A DNA stretch of 38,727 bases from Rhodocyclaceae bacterium (GCA_025353195.1 JANXRC010000244.1:1-38727), one strand, 5' to 3'; numbered from the stretch's first letter, positions 16,695-30,095 are shown. Made by a program: numbers and translations. Notes: generated from the sequence alone by a model not told the origin.

Positions 16695-17396
16695 GTGATT
16701 TTGCAGAATACCGGTGTTTCATTGACCATCCTACGGGCGCTGCCTATCTTCGAGATGCTCGATGACGATAGCCTCAAGCCGCTGACCCGTGTGGCCATGC
16801 TCCGCAAGATTCCTCGGCATACCGTTGTGCTGAACGCAGGCGACCGTACCGACAACATCTATTTCGTCCTTTCAGGCGTCTTGAAGGTGCAGATCAGCGA
16901 CGAGGAAGGACGCGAGGTCATTCTTTCAATGCTCGGGCCGGGGGAACTGTTCGGCGAAATGGGGGTGCTCGACGATCATCCGCGCTCGGCGACCGTGCTG
17001 GCGGTGGAGTCGAGCGAAGTGGTGATGATTGGCAAGGAGGATTTCAAACAATGCCTCGCGGCGAATCCCGACGTATCCCTTTTCATCATGCGCAACCTGA
17101 CCAAGCGCCTGCGCCTGGCCGACCGCAACATCGAAAGTCTGGCGCTGCTCGATGTCTACGGGCGCGTCGCGCGTCTGTTGCTGGAGGCGGCGGAGACAGT
17201 CGACGGGCGCAAAGTGGTCACGCGTAAGGTCACCAAACAGGATATCGCGAAGATGATCGGTGCTTCGCGAGAGATGGTCAGTCGCGTGATGCGCGACCTG
17301 ACCGCCCAAGGGCTCATCCTGGAGCAGGACGGCCAGTTGATCCTGATTGATCTGGCGGCGTTCCGAAGGCATGGCGACACCGATGCCATAGTCTGA
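16695..17396 (+). CDS. Crp/Fnr-family transcriptional regulator
   Basis: This 233-aa protein has an N-terminal cyclic-nucleotide-binding-type beta barrel (IPRHTVVLNAGDRTDNIYFVLSG, GELFGEMGVLDDHPRSATVLA) and a dimer helix near residues 125-150. The C-terminal winged helix has the recognition segment VTKQDIAKMIGASREMVSRVMRDL. No cysteines are placed to carry an FNR iron-sulfur cluster, so it is more like a cAMP-, c-di-GMP- or redox-independent Crp relative. The GTG at 16695 is chosen because GGGAGGG (16682-16688) precedes it by six bases. It lies directly after tRNA-Leu and the palindromic element and 148 bases before queA. Its targets cannot be inferred from the window. Confidence 0.88.
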   Translation: MILQNTGVSLTILRALPIFEMLDDDSLKPLTRVAMLRKIPRHTVVLNAGDRTDNIYFVLSGVLKVQISDEEGREVILSMLGPGELFGEMGVLDDHPRSATVLAVESSEVVMIGKEDFKQCLAANPDVSLFIMRNLTKRLRLADRNIESLALLDVYGRVARLLLEAAETVDGRKVVTRKVTKQDIAKMIGASREMVSRVMRDLTAQGLILEQDGQLILIDLAAFRRHGDTDAIV

Positions 17397-17544
17397 ACGG
17401 CAATGTACCGCACTGTGCATGCGCCAATCCTGACGGCGAACGAATAGCGCTTTGCTACTATTCCCGCCGGTCCCCGCAAAGGTGGCCGGGTGCTGCAAGA
17501 CTCGCGGCAATCCATCCGTCGCAATCTCCTCCTCCGCCGCCATC

Positions 17545-19685
<2,141 letters not shown>

Positions 19686-19721
19686 TCTCCCGGTTCCGTT
19701 CGACATTCATGGAGAGTCATA

Positions 19722-20063
19722 GTGCTGATTTCAAATGCTTACGCGCAGGCGGCCGGCGCCGCCTCCGATCCCCTGGGCGGCCTGACGGGCATGTTGCCCA
19801 TTCTGCTGATGTTCATCGTGCTGTGGTTCGTCATGATCCGGCCGCAGATGAAGAAGGCCAAGGAACAACAGAAGATGGTCAGTGAGCTGGCCAAGGGCGA
19901 CGAAGTCATCACCCAGGGCGGCGTCGCCGGCCGTATTGCCAAGGTGGGCGAAAACTACCTGAGCCTCGAAGTGGCCGAAGGCAAGGATGGCCCGGTAGTG
20001 ATTACCGTGCAGAAAAGCGCCGTGGGTGCACTGTTGCCCAAGGGCACGCTGAAAAACCTGTAA
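19722..20063 (+). CDS. yajC: Sec translocon accessory subunit YajC
   Basis: This 113-aa single-pass inner-membrane protein associates with SecDF. After a short Ala-rich N-terminus there is one membrane helix, MLPILLMFIVLWFVMI, then RPQMKKAKEQQKM and the cytoplasmic GDEVITQGGVAGRIAKVGENYLSLEV, all diagnostic. The start is GTG, with GGAGAG about seven bases before it. It is followed by secD after 45 bases. Confidence 0.95.
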   Translation: MLISNAYAQAAGAASDPLGGLTGMLPILLMFIVLWFVMIRPQMKKAKEQQKMVSELAKGDEVITQGGVAGRIAKVGENYLSLEVAEGKDGPVVITVQKSAVGALLPKGTLKNL

Positions 20064-20108
20064 TTTTTTGAAGGCCGGCCGCGTCAACACGGGGCTGGTC
20101 ACCATGCC

Positions 20109-21986
20109 ATGAATCGTTATCCCCTCTGGAAAAATATCACGGTGTTGATTGCCGTGGTGCTTGGACTGCTCTACACCTTGCCCAACTTCTTTGGCGAAGG
20201 GCCGGCCGTGCAGGTGGCCAGCGTCAAGTCGACGCACAAGGTCGACGCCAAACTCATGGCTCAGGTGGAGGATGCGCTGAAGGGTGCCGCCATCGTCCCG
20301 CAGGGCATTGTGCTCGACTTGAACAGCGTGCGGGTACGACTCGCCGACACCGATACCCAACTCAAGGCAAAGGATGTCATCGAGAAGGCCCTTAATCCCG
20401 TTGCGGCCGACGCGACCTATAGCGTGGCGCTGAATCTGGTGTCGAATTCGCCCAATTGGCTGACCAGCATTCATGCCTTGCCGATGTACCTCGGTCTCGA
20501 TCTGCGTGGCGGCGTGCATTTCCTGTTGCAGGTGGACATGAACGGCGCGCTGACAAAACGTCTTGATTCCATCGGCGCCGACCTGCGCAGTCTGTTGCGC
20601 GACAAGAACATCCGCCATGGTGGCATCGGCCGCGAAGGACAAGGCGTGACGATCCGCTTCCGAGAGACGGAAACGCGCGACAAGGCGCGTGACATCCTGG
20701 CGGAAAATCAACCCGATCTTCTGCTGGTTGACGCCCAGGAGGGTCCGGATCTCAAGCTGGTGGCGACGCTCAAGCCGGCAGCGCAAAAGCGCATCCAGGA
20801 ATTCGCGGTCAAGCAGAACATCACCACGCTGCACAATCGCATCAACGAACTTGGCGTTTCCGAGCCGGTCATTCAGCAGCAGGGCGCGGATCGAATCGTG
20901 GTGCAGTTGCCGGGGGTACAGGACACGGCCAAGGCCAAGGACATTCTCGGTCGCACGGCAACACTGGAAGTGCGCATGGTCGATGACGAAGCCAGCGCCA
21001 ATGCGAGCGTCATGGAGCAGGCTGCCCGCGGGCAGCCGCCGGCAGGCACTGAATATTACGTCGAGCGCGGCGGGCGCGGTCTGCTGGTGAAGAAGCAGGT
21101 GGTGTTGACCGGTGAGCGCCTGACCGATGCGCAGCCGGGTTTTGACAACCAGACGCATGAGGCGGCGGTGCATTTGTCCCTTGATTCGGCCGGCGCACGA
21201 ATCTTCAAGGACTTGACCCGCGACAACGTCGGCAAGCGCATGGCCATTTTGCTGATCGAAAAGGGTAAGGGCGAGGTGGTCACCGCTCCGGTAATCCGTA
21301 CCGAGATCGGCGGCGGGCGCGTCCAGATTTCGGGGCGCATGAGTACCATGGAAGCCAACGACGTGGCCTTGCTGCTGAGGGCGGGATCACTTGCGGCGCC
21401 GATGGATATCATCGAGGAGCGCACCATCGGTCCGAGCCTGGGCGCCGACAACATTGCCAAGGGCTTCCACTCGACTCTGTGGGGCTTTGCTGCCATTGCC
21501 ACCTTCATGATGGCCTATTATCTGCTGTTCGGCCTGGTGTCCGTGGTGGCACTGTCAGCCAACATGCTGCTGCTGGTGGCCCTGCTGTCGCTGCTGCAGG
21601 CTACCTTGACCTTGCCCGGCATTGCCGCCATCGCACTGGCACTGGGCATGGCCATCGACTCGAATGTGCTGATCAACGAACGCGTGCGTGAGGAGCTTCG
21701 CAACGGCAGCACGCCGCAGGCCGCCATCACGGCGGGCTACGAGAGGGCCTGGGCGACGATTCTCGATTCCAACGTGACCACGCTGATCGTCGGCATTGCT
21801 CTGCTGATTTTCGGTTCCGGTCCGATTCGTGGGTTTGCTGTGGTGCATTGCCTCGGCATTCTGACGTCGCTGTTCAGTTCCGTGGTCCTGTCGCGCGCAG
21901 TGGTCAATTTGATCTACGGTCGCCGCCGCAAACTGGATGCGCTCAGCATCGGCCAGATCTGGAAGCCCGGTCTCGGCACCAAATAG
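20109..21986 (+). CDS. secD: Protein translocase subunit SecD
   Basis: This 625-aa inner-membrane protein has one N-terminal helix (ITVLIAVVLGLLYTLPNFFG), a large periplasmic P1 domain beginning near PMYLGLDLRGGVHFLLQVD, and five C-terminal helices. GIAAIALALGMAIDSNVLINERVREEL carries the conserved acidic residue of the proton path. SecD and SecF use proton motive force to help pull exported proteins through SecYEG. Length and domains are complete. The ATG at 20109 has only a weak ribosome binding site. secF starts ten bases after the stop. Confidence 0.97.
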   Translation: MNRYPLWKNITVLIAVVLGLLYTLPNFFGEGPAVQVASVKSTHKVDAKLMAQVEDALKGAAIVPQGIVLDLNSVRVRLADTDTQLKAKDVIEKALNPVAADATYSVALNLVSNSPNWLTSIHALPMYLGLDLRGGVHFLLQVDMNGALTKRLDSIGADLRSLLRDKNIRHGGIGREGQGVTIRFRETETRDKARDILAENQPDLLLVDAQEGPDLKLVATLKPAAQKRIQEFAVKQNITTLHNRINELGVSEPVIQQQGADRIVVQLPGVQDTAKAKDILGRTATLEVRMVDDEASANASVMEQAARGQPPAGTEYYVERGGRGLLVKKQVVLTGERLTDAQPGFDNQTHEAAVHLSLDSAGARIFKDLTRDNVGKRMAILLIEKGKGEVVTAPVIRTEIGGGRVQISGRMSTMEANDVALLLRAGSLAAPMDIIEERTIGPSLGADNIAKGFHSTLWGFAAIATFMMAYYLLFGLVSVVALSANMLLLVALLSLLQATLTLPGIAAIALALGMAIDSNVLINERVREELRNGSTPQAAITAGYERAWATILDSNVTTLIVGIALLIFGSGPIRGFAVVHCLGILTSLFSSVVLSRAVVNLIYGRRRKLDALSIGQIWKPGLGTK

Positions 21987-21996
21987 GACAATCGCA

Positions 21997-22956
21997 ATGG
22001 AATTCTTCCGCATCAGAAAAGACATCCCTTTCATGCGCCATGCGCTGGTGTTCAACGTCATATCGTTGATCACTTTCCTGCTGGCGATTTTTTTCCTGGT
22101 CAACAAGGGGCTTCATTTCTCCATCGAGTTCACCGGCGGCACTCTGCTCGAAGTGAATTACGCGCAGGCGCCCGATCTCGACAAGCTGCGCAAGCAGATG
22201 GAGGCGGACGGGTTTACCGATACCCAGGTGCAGAATTTCGGCTCCTCGCGCGATGTGCTGATCCGCGTGCCTTTGTCGAAGGATGCCGAGACTTCCAAGG
22301 TGGGCGACCGCGTCATGGCTTCGCTGGCAAGAGTCGGCGCTGGCAGTACGGCGGATAGTCCCGCCGTCGTCGCCCCAACCCTGAAACGGGTCGAGTTTGT
22401 CGGTCCGCAGGTGGGCAAGGAACTGGCGTCCGATGGGGCCATGGCGCTGCTGCTGGTCGTGTGCGGCATCGTGCTGTATCTGGCGATGCGTTTCGAATGG
22501 CGCTTTGCCATTTCGGCCATCATCGCCAACCTGCACGACGTGGTGATCATCCTCGGCTTCTTCGCACTGTTCCGCTGGGAGTTTTCTCTCCCCGTGCTGG
22601 CAGCGGTGCTCGCGGTGCTGGGCTATTCGGTCAACGAGTCAGTGGTGGTGTTCGACCGGGTGCGCGAAACCTTCAAGAAGAAACGCGGCCTGACGACGCC
22701 GCAGGTGCTCGATCACGCCATCACCAGTACCATCTCGCGCACCATCATCACCCACGGCTGTACCCAGATGATGGTGACCTCGATGCTGATTTTCGGCGGT
22801 CCTGCATTGCATTACTTTGCGCTGGCCCTGACCATCGGCATCCTGTTCGGCATCTATTCATCCGTTCTGGTGGCCAGCCCGCTGGTGATGTGGATGGGTG
22901 TTTCCCGGGAACAATTCGTTCAGGCCAAGGTCGAGAAACAGGAAGCCGTGGTCTGA
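21997..22956 (+). CDS. secF: Protein translocase subunit SecF
   Basis: This 319-aa partner of SecD begins MEFFRIRKDIPFMRH. Its first helix (VFNVISLITFLLAIFFLV) is followed by the periplasmic FTGGTLLEV motif. The membrane segments contain YSVNESVVVFDRVRETFKKKRG and SRTIITHGCTQMMVTSMLIFGG, all diagnostic. The ATG at 21997 follows AGGA at nine bases; an upstream in-frame ATG lies inside secD and gives non-SecF residues. It is the last gene of the unit and is followed by a strong hairpin. Confidence 0.97.
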   Translation: MEFFRIRKDIPFMRHALVFNVISLITFLLAIFFLVNKGLHFSIEFTGGTLLEVNYAQAPDLDKLRKQMEADGFTDTQVQNFGSSRDVLIRVPLSKDAETSKVGDRVMASLARVGAGSTADSPAVVAPTLKRVEFVGPQVGKELASDGAMALLLVVCGIVLYLAMRFEWRFAISAIIANLHDVVIILGFFALFRWEFSLPVLAAVLAVLGYSVNESVVVFDRVRETFKKKRGLTTPQVLDHAITSTISRTIITHGCTQMMVTSMLIFGGPALHYFALALTIGILFGIYSSVLVASPLVMWMGVSREQFVQAKVEKQEAVV

Positions 22957-22966
22957 TGCCGGGGGC

Positions 22967-22989
22967 CGCGTCCGGGACCTGCGGACGCG
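22967..22989. terminator. Strong hairpin after secF
   Basis: CGCGTCCG (22967-22974) pairs perfectly with CGGACGCG (22982-22989) around a seven-base loop. It lies between the convergent ends of secF and the DUF2322 gene. There is no T-tract, so it may be a weak or factor-dependent terminator, or an RNA-end protector for both transcripts. Confidence 0.4.
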
Positions 22990-23005
22990 CTGCTGGCAAG
23001 CTTGG

Positions 23006-23335
23006 CTATTCGCTTCCTGTGGCGAATACGTGCTTCACGCGCAGAAGACCTTTTCCCTCCGCCGCCAATGCCTGTAATCGATCGATGTTGGGATGTTTGC
23101 CGGGATTCTGGCGGGCGTCCTCGGCATGCTCGGCATAGAGTTCCAGGCCTTTCCTGGCTGCCTCCACAGTGATGGCGCCGTATATCTGACCGAGATGGTT
23201 ATAGATCGACAGCGAGCCGCCTTGCCCCGGCTTGTTTTCTATCGTGGCGGCGACGGCGCCATCGCTGTCGAGCAACTGGATTGCCGCCAGATGCGAGATA
23301 CGCGGGAGCTGTTTAAGGTTGTCGGCAAACGCCAT
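23006..23335 (-). CDS. DUF2322 family protein
   Basis: This 109-aa soluble protein, with segments SHLAAIQLLDSDGAVAATIEN, GSLSIYNHLGQIYGAI, AARKGLELYAEHAEDAR and GKHPNIDRL, matches my recollection of the betaproteobacterial DUF2322 family, whose function is unknown. There is no signal peptide. Its ATG is one base after the purB stop on the same strand, so it is translationally coupled to purB. That position suggests a housekeeping, possibly purine-linked role, but nothing in the sequence proves it. Confidence 0.75.
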   Translation of the reverse strand: MAFADNLKQLPRISHLAAIQLLDSDGAVAATIENKPGQGGSLSIYNHLGQIYGAITVEAARKGLELYAEHAEDARQNPGKHPNIDRLQALAAEGKGLLRVKHVFATGSE

Positions 23336-23336
23336 C

Positions 23337-24831
<1,495 letters not shown>

Positions 24832-24864
24832 TTCCCTGCCTCAAAACTCCTGTGATTTGACGAC

Positions 24865-25473
24865 ATGAAACTGATCGGTTCTCTTACCAGCCCGTATGTC
24901 CGCAAGATTCGTATCGTGCTGGCAGAAAAGAAGATCGATTACGATCTGGTTCTCGATTCGCCCTGGGAGGAGGGAAATCAGGTGGTCGCGCTCAATCCTC
25001 TGGGCAAGGTTCCCGTGCTGGTGCTGGACGACGAAAGCACCCTCTACGATTCGCGCGTAATCGCCGAGTATCTCGATACGGTGGCCCCGAACAATCGCCT
25101 GATTCCTACCTCCGGCAGGGAGCGCATCAGCGTGAAGCGTTGGGAAGCGCTGGCAGATGGTGTTCTTGATGCCGCTGTTTCGGCGTTTCTCGAGTCGCGG
25201 CGTCCCGATGGCGAGCGCAGTCAATCGTGGATTGAACGCCAGCGCGACAAGATCACGCGGGCGTTACGCGTCATGTCGGATGAACTGGGGGAGCAGTTGT
25301 GGTGTCACGGCAACAACCTGTCTCTGGCCGATATCGCCGTCGGTTGTGCTCTGGGTTATGTTTCCTTCCGCCTCGGCGACGTTCCCTGGAGCCAGCAATA
25401 CCCCAATCTCGCCCACCTTCACGAGAGACTCATGCAGCGCCCTGCATTTGCCGAAAGCGTGCCGCCTAACTAA
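24865..25473 (+). CDS. Glutathione S-transferase family protein
   Basis: This 202-aa protein has an N-terminal thioredoxin-like domain (MKLIGSLTSPYVRKIRIVLAEK, the cis-proline context NPLGKVPVLVLDD and the glutathione-binding DSRVIAEYLD). The C-terminal helical domain has NLSLADIAVGCALGY, the family's N-capping motif. It resembles YibF-like bacterial GSTs, in which the serine near S9 or a nearby residue replaces the tyrosine of eukaryotic enzymes. Substrate unknown. It is monocistronic and divergent from purB, and its last four bases overlap the end of the convergent hypothetical gene. Confidence 0.9.
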   Translation: MKLIGSLTSPYVRKIRIVLAEKKIDYDLVLDSPWEEGNQVVALNPLGKVPVLVLDDESTLYDSRVIAEYLDTVAPNNRLIPTSGRERISVKRWEALADGVLDAAVSAFLESRRPDGERSQSWIERQRDKITRALRVMSDELGEQLWCHGNNLSLADIAVGCALGYVSFRLGDVPWSQQYPNLAHLHERLMQRPAFAESVPPN

Positions 25474-25853
25474 TCGTCGGGCTCGGGTTGGGCGGCGGTG
25501 CCGTCAAGCCTGGCGATCAGGCGCGGCAGCAGCTTCTTTTCAGCTTGATGGGTGAGTTCTCCCATCAGTTGGTCGGCTAGTCCGTCCGTGACCTTGAGCA
25601 CCGCGTGGGGCAATTCCTGATCAAGCCAGCGCGAAAGCTCTTCACGCAGGGCGTCCAGATGCTGTTGCATGTGCGGCGGCGCCGTGGCCAGTGCAGCTTC
25701 GTCTTCCGTGACGACGTCGGTGAGAACCGGCAAATCGTCATCGGGGGGAACCGGGTCGGCTGCCGGGTCCTCAGACCCCGCAACAAATACTCGGGTGCGT
25801 CGAATCAGGGCATCGGCTTTGCGCAGGAGATCCGATGTATCGTCTTCATCCAT
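25470..25853 (-). CDS. Conserved-looking hypothetical protein after holC
   Basis: This 127-aa acidic protein I cannot name. It begins MDEDDTSDLLRKADALIRR, has a disordered acidic middle (DPVPPDDDLPVLTDVV), and ends with amphipathic helices (QQHLDALREELSRWLDQEL, GELTHQAEKKLLPRLIARL). No membrane or signal segment is evident. It starts three bases after the holC stop, so it belongs to the pepA-holC transcript. The convergent GST gene overlaps its stop by four bases, which leaves no room for a conventional terminator. Confidence 0.7.
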   Translation of the reverse strand: MDEDDTSDLLRKADALIRRTRVFVAGSEDPAADPVPPDDDLPVLTDVVTEDEAALATAPPHMQQHLDALREELSRWLDQELPHAVLKVTDGLADQLMGELTHQAEKKLLPRLIARLDGTAAQPEPDD

Positions 25854-25856
25854 CTC

Positions 25857-26282
25857 TTAAATGCCCTCCGAGATATCACGGGCTTCGAGCGGATAGCCGC
25901 GCTCGCGATAAAAGCGGAAACGCTCGCGGCCTGGCAACCTGTCGCCGTCTTCGACGCTGATGATTTCGACCAGTTGCTGAAAACGGCTGAAACCAGGCGG
26001 GATTTCGTCCGATAGATTCAACAGGCAGCCGTCATGCAGGGGGCTGTCGAGCCCGGACGCAAGGACCACCGGAGTCTCTGCCGCGAGTTTGTCTTCAGCC
26101 CGGCAGTGGGACGTGAAGCCCGTGGCGGAGTGGGTCCACAGCAGGCGATCCAATTGTTCTCTGCGCTCGTCGGTCGGCACATATACCAGTACCGGCCTGG
26201 CTTCGCTGCAGGACTGTGCGAGCCATGCGGCAATTGCATGGAGTCGGTCGCGCGCGCCATGGAGAAAGGTGATTTGCGTCAT
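25857..26282 (-). CDS. holC: DNA polymerase III chi subunit HolC
   Basis: This 141-aa protein begins [22 protein letters not shown]. It then has [41 protein letters not shown] and a C-terminal [16 protein letters not shown], all typical of chi. Chi bridges the clamp-loader psi subunit and single-strand binding protein. The start overlaps the pepA stop (ATGA at 26279-26282), the same pepA-holC arrangement as in E. coli and many proteobacteria. A longer reading to 26459 lies inside pepA and is not supported. Confidence 0.92.
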   Translation of the reverse strand: MTQITFLHGARDRLHAIAAWLAQSCSEARPVLVYVPTDERREQLDRLLWTHSATGFTSHCRAEDKLAAETPVVLASGLDSPLHDGCLLNLSDEIPPGFSRFQQLVEIISVEDGDRLPGRERFRFYRERGYPLEARDISEGI

Positions 26283-27802
26283 CCCCGTTTCTTCTTCCCG
26301 GTTGCTTTCGGGGCGCGACTGGCGCGATCCATCAGGAAGTGGGTCAGCAAGGGTACCGGTCGTCCGGTTGATCCCTTCTCCTTGCCGGAGCGCCAGGCGG
26401 TGCCGGCAATGTCGAGATGCGCCCAGTGGTACTTGTCTGCAAAGCGGGAGAGGAAGCACGCAGCCGTGATGGTGCCGGCCGGGCGACCGCCAATATTTGC
26501 CATGTCGGCAAAGTTGCTTTTCAGCTGTTCCTGATAGTCATCCCACAGCGGCAGTTGCCAGGCACGGTCATAGGAGTCGTGGCCGGCATCGAGCAATTCC
26601 TTCCCCAGCCCGTCATTGTTGGCGAGCAGACCGGTAGCCACGTGTCCGAGCGAGATCACGCACGCTCCCGTCAGGGTGGCGACATCAACCACGCACTCCG
26701 GATCGAAGCGCTCAACATACGTCAGTGCATCGCAAAGTATCAGCCGACCCTCGGCATCCGTGTTGAGGATCTCGACCGTTTGGCCCGACATCGATGTGAT
26801 TACATCACCAGGCTTGGTGGCCGCTCCTCCGGGCATGTTTTCGGTGGACGGGATGACGCCGATGAGATTGAGCGGCAGCTTCATCAAGGCGGCCGCCTTG
26901 AGTGTTCCCAACACGCTGGCTGCACCGCACATGTCATATTTCATCTCGTCCATTTCGGGCCCGGGCTTGAGCGAAATGCCGCCGGAATCGAAGGTGATGC
27001 CCTTGCCGACCAGGACTACCGGCTTTGTGCCTGAGATGCCTCCGGCATGGCGCAGGACAATGAATTTGGGCGGTTCGTGCGAGCCCCGGGCGACCGAAAG
27101 CAGTGTGTTCATGCCTAGCTTTTCCATGTCGGTGCGCTCGAGGATGTCGACGCCGAGGCCGTAGGATTTCGCGAGTTGCCTGGCCTGGTCGGCGAGATAG
27201 GTCGGGGTGCAGATGTTGCCCGGCAGATTGCCAAGGTCCTTGGCCAGTTCCACACCTGCGGCAATCGCCAGCCCCTGCGCCAGAGCCGCTTCAGCGGTCG
27301 CAAGCTCGTTGCGACGGGCGACGCAGAACGTCAGCTTTCGCAGCGGGCGGCGCACCTCGTCCTTCTTTGACTTGAGGCGGTCAAAGCGGTAGAGCGTTTC
27401 CTGGACGACCAGCGCCGCCTGGCGAACCTTCCAGGCTACATCCCGTTTCTTGACGGAAAGCTCGGTCAAATAGAGCGTGCCGTCGAAGCCACCGGTTTCA
27501 TTGAGCTGTCGAACGGCAGTCGCCAACGCAGCGCGATATTCCTTTTCCCGGAATTCCCTCTCCTTGCCCAGTCCTACCAGCAGGACGCGATCCGCCTCGA
27601 CGCCGGGAACGGCATGCAGTAAAAGACTGGTACCGGCCTTGCCCTCCATATCGCCACGACGCAGGATGTCGCTGAGAAACTGTCTCGCCGCCGTATCGAC
27701 GACCTCCGCCGGCTCAGAAAGCTTTCTCGGCTCGAAGACGCCGACCACAACGCAAGCGCTGCGTTGCTTTTCCGGGCTTCCGCTTTTTATGCTAAATTCC
27801 AA
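26279..27802 (-). CDS. pepA: Leucyl aminopeptidase (cytosol aminopeptidase, M17)
   Basis: This 507-aa two-metal exopeptidase has the N-terminal macro-like domain and a C-terminal catalytic domain. Motifs include [19 protein letters not shown], with the metal-binding lysine and aspartate, [13 protein letters not shown], and the signature [17 protein letters not shown] near residues 343-359. Length and motifs are complete. The start codon is TTG (27800-27802), with GGAGAG six bases upstream; no better ATG precedes the conserved MEFSIK-like N-terminus. PepA-type proteins can also bind DNA as regulators in some species. It is divergent from lptF, with 121 bases between the start codons. Confidence 0.95.
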   Translation of the reverse strand: MEFSIKSGSPEKQRSACVVVGVFEPRKLSEPAEVVDTAARQFLSDILRRGDMEGKAGTSLLLHAVPGVEADRVLLVGLGKEREFREKEYRAALATAVRQLNETGGFDGTLYLTELSVKKRDVAWKVRQAALVVQETLYRFDRLKSKKDEVRRPLRKLTFCVARRNELATAEAALAQGLAIAAGVELAKDLGNLPGNICTPTYLADQARQLAKSYGLGVDILERTDMEKLGMNTLLSVARGSHEPPKFIVLRHAGGISGTKPVVLVGKGITFDSGGISLKPGPEMDEMKYDMCGAASVLGTLKAAALMKLPLNLIGVIPSTENMPGGAATKPGDVITSMSGQTVEILNTDAEGRLILCDALTYVERFDPECVVDVATLTGACVISLGHVATGLLANNDGLGKELLDAGHDSYDRAWQLPLWDDYQEQLKSNFADMANIGGRPAGTITAACFLSRFADKYHWAHLDIAGTAWRSGKEKGSTGRPVPLLTHFLMDRASRAPKATGKKKRG

Positions 27803-27923
27803 AATACTCTCCTTGTGGATTGCGGGAAATCGCAGGAATTGGTCTGTTTCGAGTGGTTTCTGTCGGCACCTCGATTATTCCCCATCTTTTCACCAAAAGT
27901 CAAAACAGACACTCCCCCATACG

Positions 27924-29006
27924 ATGATTTTTCAGCGCGCCGCAATTCGGGAGTTCACCCATACGGCAGCGGGAGTCTTCGTCGCGCTGTTCGCCATCCT
28001 GATGACCACCCAGCTAATTCGCCTGCTGGGCGATGCGGCAGGCGGAAAACTGGCGTCTGAAGCTGTAATTGCTCTTCTGGGATTCCGTGCTATCAGCTAC
28101 CTGCCGGTCCTGCTTTCCTTGACGCTGTTTATTGCCGTACTGATGACTCTGTCGCGCTGGTATCGCGATTCCGAAATGGTTGTCTGGCTGGCCTCAGGCA
28201 TTCCGCTGACCGCATGGATCAAGCCGGTGCTGAAGTTTGTCGGGGCGCCCGTGGTGGTGATCGCGCTGCTTTCCTTGCTGCTTGCACCGTGGGCAACGCA
28301 GAAGAGCGAGGCCTACCGTCAGACCATGGATCAGCGCGATGATTTGGCGCGCGTGTCGCCCGGTTCATTCAATGAGTCAGGTGCGGCTGACCGTGTATTT
28401 TTTGTCGAGGCCATGGCTGGTGAGGAAGGCAAGGTGAAGAACGTCTTCATCAGTTCCATTCAGCAGGGGCGTCTGGGCGTAATGGCGACGGCTCAGGGCC
28501 ATACGGAAACCATGCCCAATGGCGACCGTTTTCTCGTTCTTGATCGTGGCCGACGCTATGAAGGTACAGCGGGTGCCGCAGAGTATCGGGTGATGGAGTT
28601 TGATCGCTACGCCCTGCGGATTGAAACCAAGGAGGCCCGGGGATTCGAGGAGTCGCCGCGTACCAAACCATTGTGGGAACTGGTCCGCGATCCACAACCG
28701 CAAAATCTGGCGGAGCTTCTGTGGCGACTGGGACTACCGCTTGCCGCACTGAATCTTGCCGTCCTCGCCATTCCGCTGTCTTTCGTCAATCCGCGCGCCG
28801 GGCGCGCCAATAACCTGATCTTTGCGTTGCTCACCTACATGATCTACAGCAATTTGCTGAGCGTCAGTCAGGCCTGGGTAGCACAAGGAAAATTGCGTTT
28901 CGAGATAGGGGTCTGGGCGGTGCACGTCGGCATGTTCCTGCTTCTTATAGTGTTGTTCTATCGCCGGCAGAATCCCCTTGCCTGGGGCAAAGTGCGATGG
29001 CGCTGA
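27924..29006 (+). CDS. lptF: LPS export ABC transporter permease LptF
   Basis: This 360-aa inner-membrane protein begins MIFQRAAIREFTHTAAGVFVALFAILMTTQL. It has two N-terminal and several further membrane segments flanking a periplasmic jelly-roll domain. With LptG and the ATPase LptB it extracts lipopolysaccharide from the inner membrane and passes it to LptC. FNESGAADRVFFVEAM and IPLSFVNPRAGRANN are characteristic. The ATG at 27924 has no clear ribosome binding site but gives the normal family N-terminus; a much longer upstream reading would run antisense through pepA. It overlaps lptG by ten bases. Confidence 0.94.
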   Translation: MIFQRAAIREFTHTAAGVFVALFAILMTTQLIRLLGDAAGGKLASEAVIALLGFRAISYLPVLLSLTLFIAVLMTLSRWYRDSEMVVWLASGIPLTAWIKPVLKFVGAPVVVIALLSLLLAPWATQKSEAYRQTMDQRDDLARVSPGSFNESGAADRVFFVEAMAGEEGKVKNVFISSIQQGRLGVMATAQGHTETMPNGDRFLVLDRGRRYEGTAGAAEYRVMEFDRYALRIETKEARGFEESPRTKPLWELVRDPQPQNLAELLWRLGLPLAALNLAVLAIPLSFVNPRAGRANNLIFALLTYMIYSNLLSVSQAWVAQGKLRFEIGVWAVHVGMFLLLIVLFYRRQNPLAWGKVRWR

Positions 29007-30076
29007 AGATTTATGAGCGCCATCTGGCGCGAGAGATCTATGCGTCCACGGCTTTGGTATTAATGGCATTCCTGATGCTGTTCGCCTTCTTTGACCTGAT
29101 CCACGAACTCGAGAGCATCGGCAAGGGCGATTACCAGCTTCACCATGCGCTGGGTTATGTGGTGCTGACCTTGCCCGGCCGCTTGTATGAACTGTTTCCG
29201 ATCGGCGTCCTGATCGGTACGCTTTATGCTCTTACGATGCTCGCTCGTCACTCCGAAATTACGGTGCTGCGCGCCGCCGGCCTCTCTACCCGCGAGCTGT
29301 TGGTTACATTGGCGAAGATCGGCCTGGTGTTCGCCGGCTTGACGCTGCTGGTTGGTGAGTTTGTTGTTCCGCCGGCAGAGCGGGCGGCCCAGCAGCTCCG
29401 GCTCAAGGCCATGGGCTCACTGGTGGCCCAGGAATTTCGTTCGGGTCTTTGGGTCAGGGACGAACGCGCGTTTGTTAATGTTCGCGAGGTGCTTCCTGAT
29501 GCCTCCCTTCAGAATGTGCGCGTATTTGAATTCGATGACCGGTTCCAGTTGCTGTCGATCAGTCAGGCAGAGCGCGGACACTATCTTTCTGGTGGTACCT
29601 GGCTGCTTGAAGGTGTAGTCCGAACCGTATTTGCGGGGGATGCGGCGAGAGTGGAGCACTACGGTCAACTCAATTGGAAATCCGCACTCAATCCAGATCT
29701 GCTGGCGGTGCTGCTGGTTGTTCCGGAGCGCATGTCGCTGGTAAATCTGTATCTCTACATACGCCACCTGAGCGGAAACCAGCAGAAGACCGGTCGTTAC
29801 GACATCGCGATGTGGAAAAAGTTGTTCTATCCGCTGGCTGCGCTGGTGATGATGGCGCTGGCGCTGCCGTTTGCCTATATGCAGGATCGCATGGGAGCCG
29901 TCAGCATTCGGGTATTTGCCGGCATCATGCTGGGCATTGGCTTCCACATGTTGAACGGACTGTTTTCAAGTCTGGGCGCAATCAACAGCTGGCCGCCCTT
30001 CTTTTCTGCAATAACGCCGAGCGTGCTTTTCTTGATGGCCGCCGCCGGAATGATATGGTGGGTTGAGCGCCGCTGA
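28997..30076 (+). CDS. lptG: LPS export ABC transporter permease LptG
   Basis: This 359-aa partner of LptF begins MALKIYERHLAREIYASTALVLMAFLMLFAFFDLIHEL. It has GRLYELFPIGVLIGTLYALTMLARHSEITVLRAAGLS, the family's conserved cytoplasmic loop, and a C-terminal KKLFYPLAALVMMALALPFAYM. Its start lies ten bases inside lptF, so the two subunits are made by coupled translation. Only 19 bases separate its stop from the convergent RDD gene. Confidence 0.95.
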   Translation: MALKIYERHLAREIYASTALVLMAFLMLFAFFDLIHELESIGKGDYQLHHALGYVVLTLPGRLYELFPIGVLIGTLYALTMLARHSEITVLRAAGLSTRELLVTLAKIGLVFAGLTLLVGEFVVPPAERAAQQLRLKAMGSLVAQEFRSGLWVRDERAFVNVREVLPDASLQNVRVFEFDDRFQLLSISQAERGHYLSGGTWLLEGVVRTVFAGDAARVEHYGQLNWKSALNPDLLAVLLVVPERMSLVNLYLYIRHLSGNQQKTGRYDIAMWKKLFYPLAALVMMALALPFAYMQDRMGAVSIRVFAGIMLGIGFHMLNGLFSSLGAINSWPPFFSAITPSVLFLMAAAGMIWWVERR

Positions 30077-30095
30077 TCGACGTAAGTAGACGTTT

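Noticed and set aside
17442-17463. Hairpin GAATAG...CTATTC as terminator of the Crp/Fnr-type gene
   Set aside because: Six AT-rich pairs with a ten-base loop and no T-run; too weak to call.
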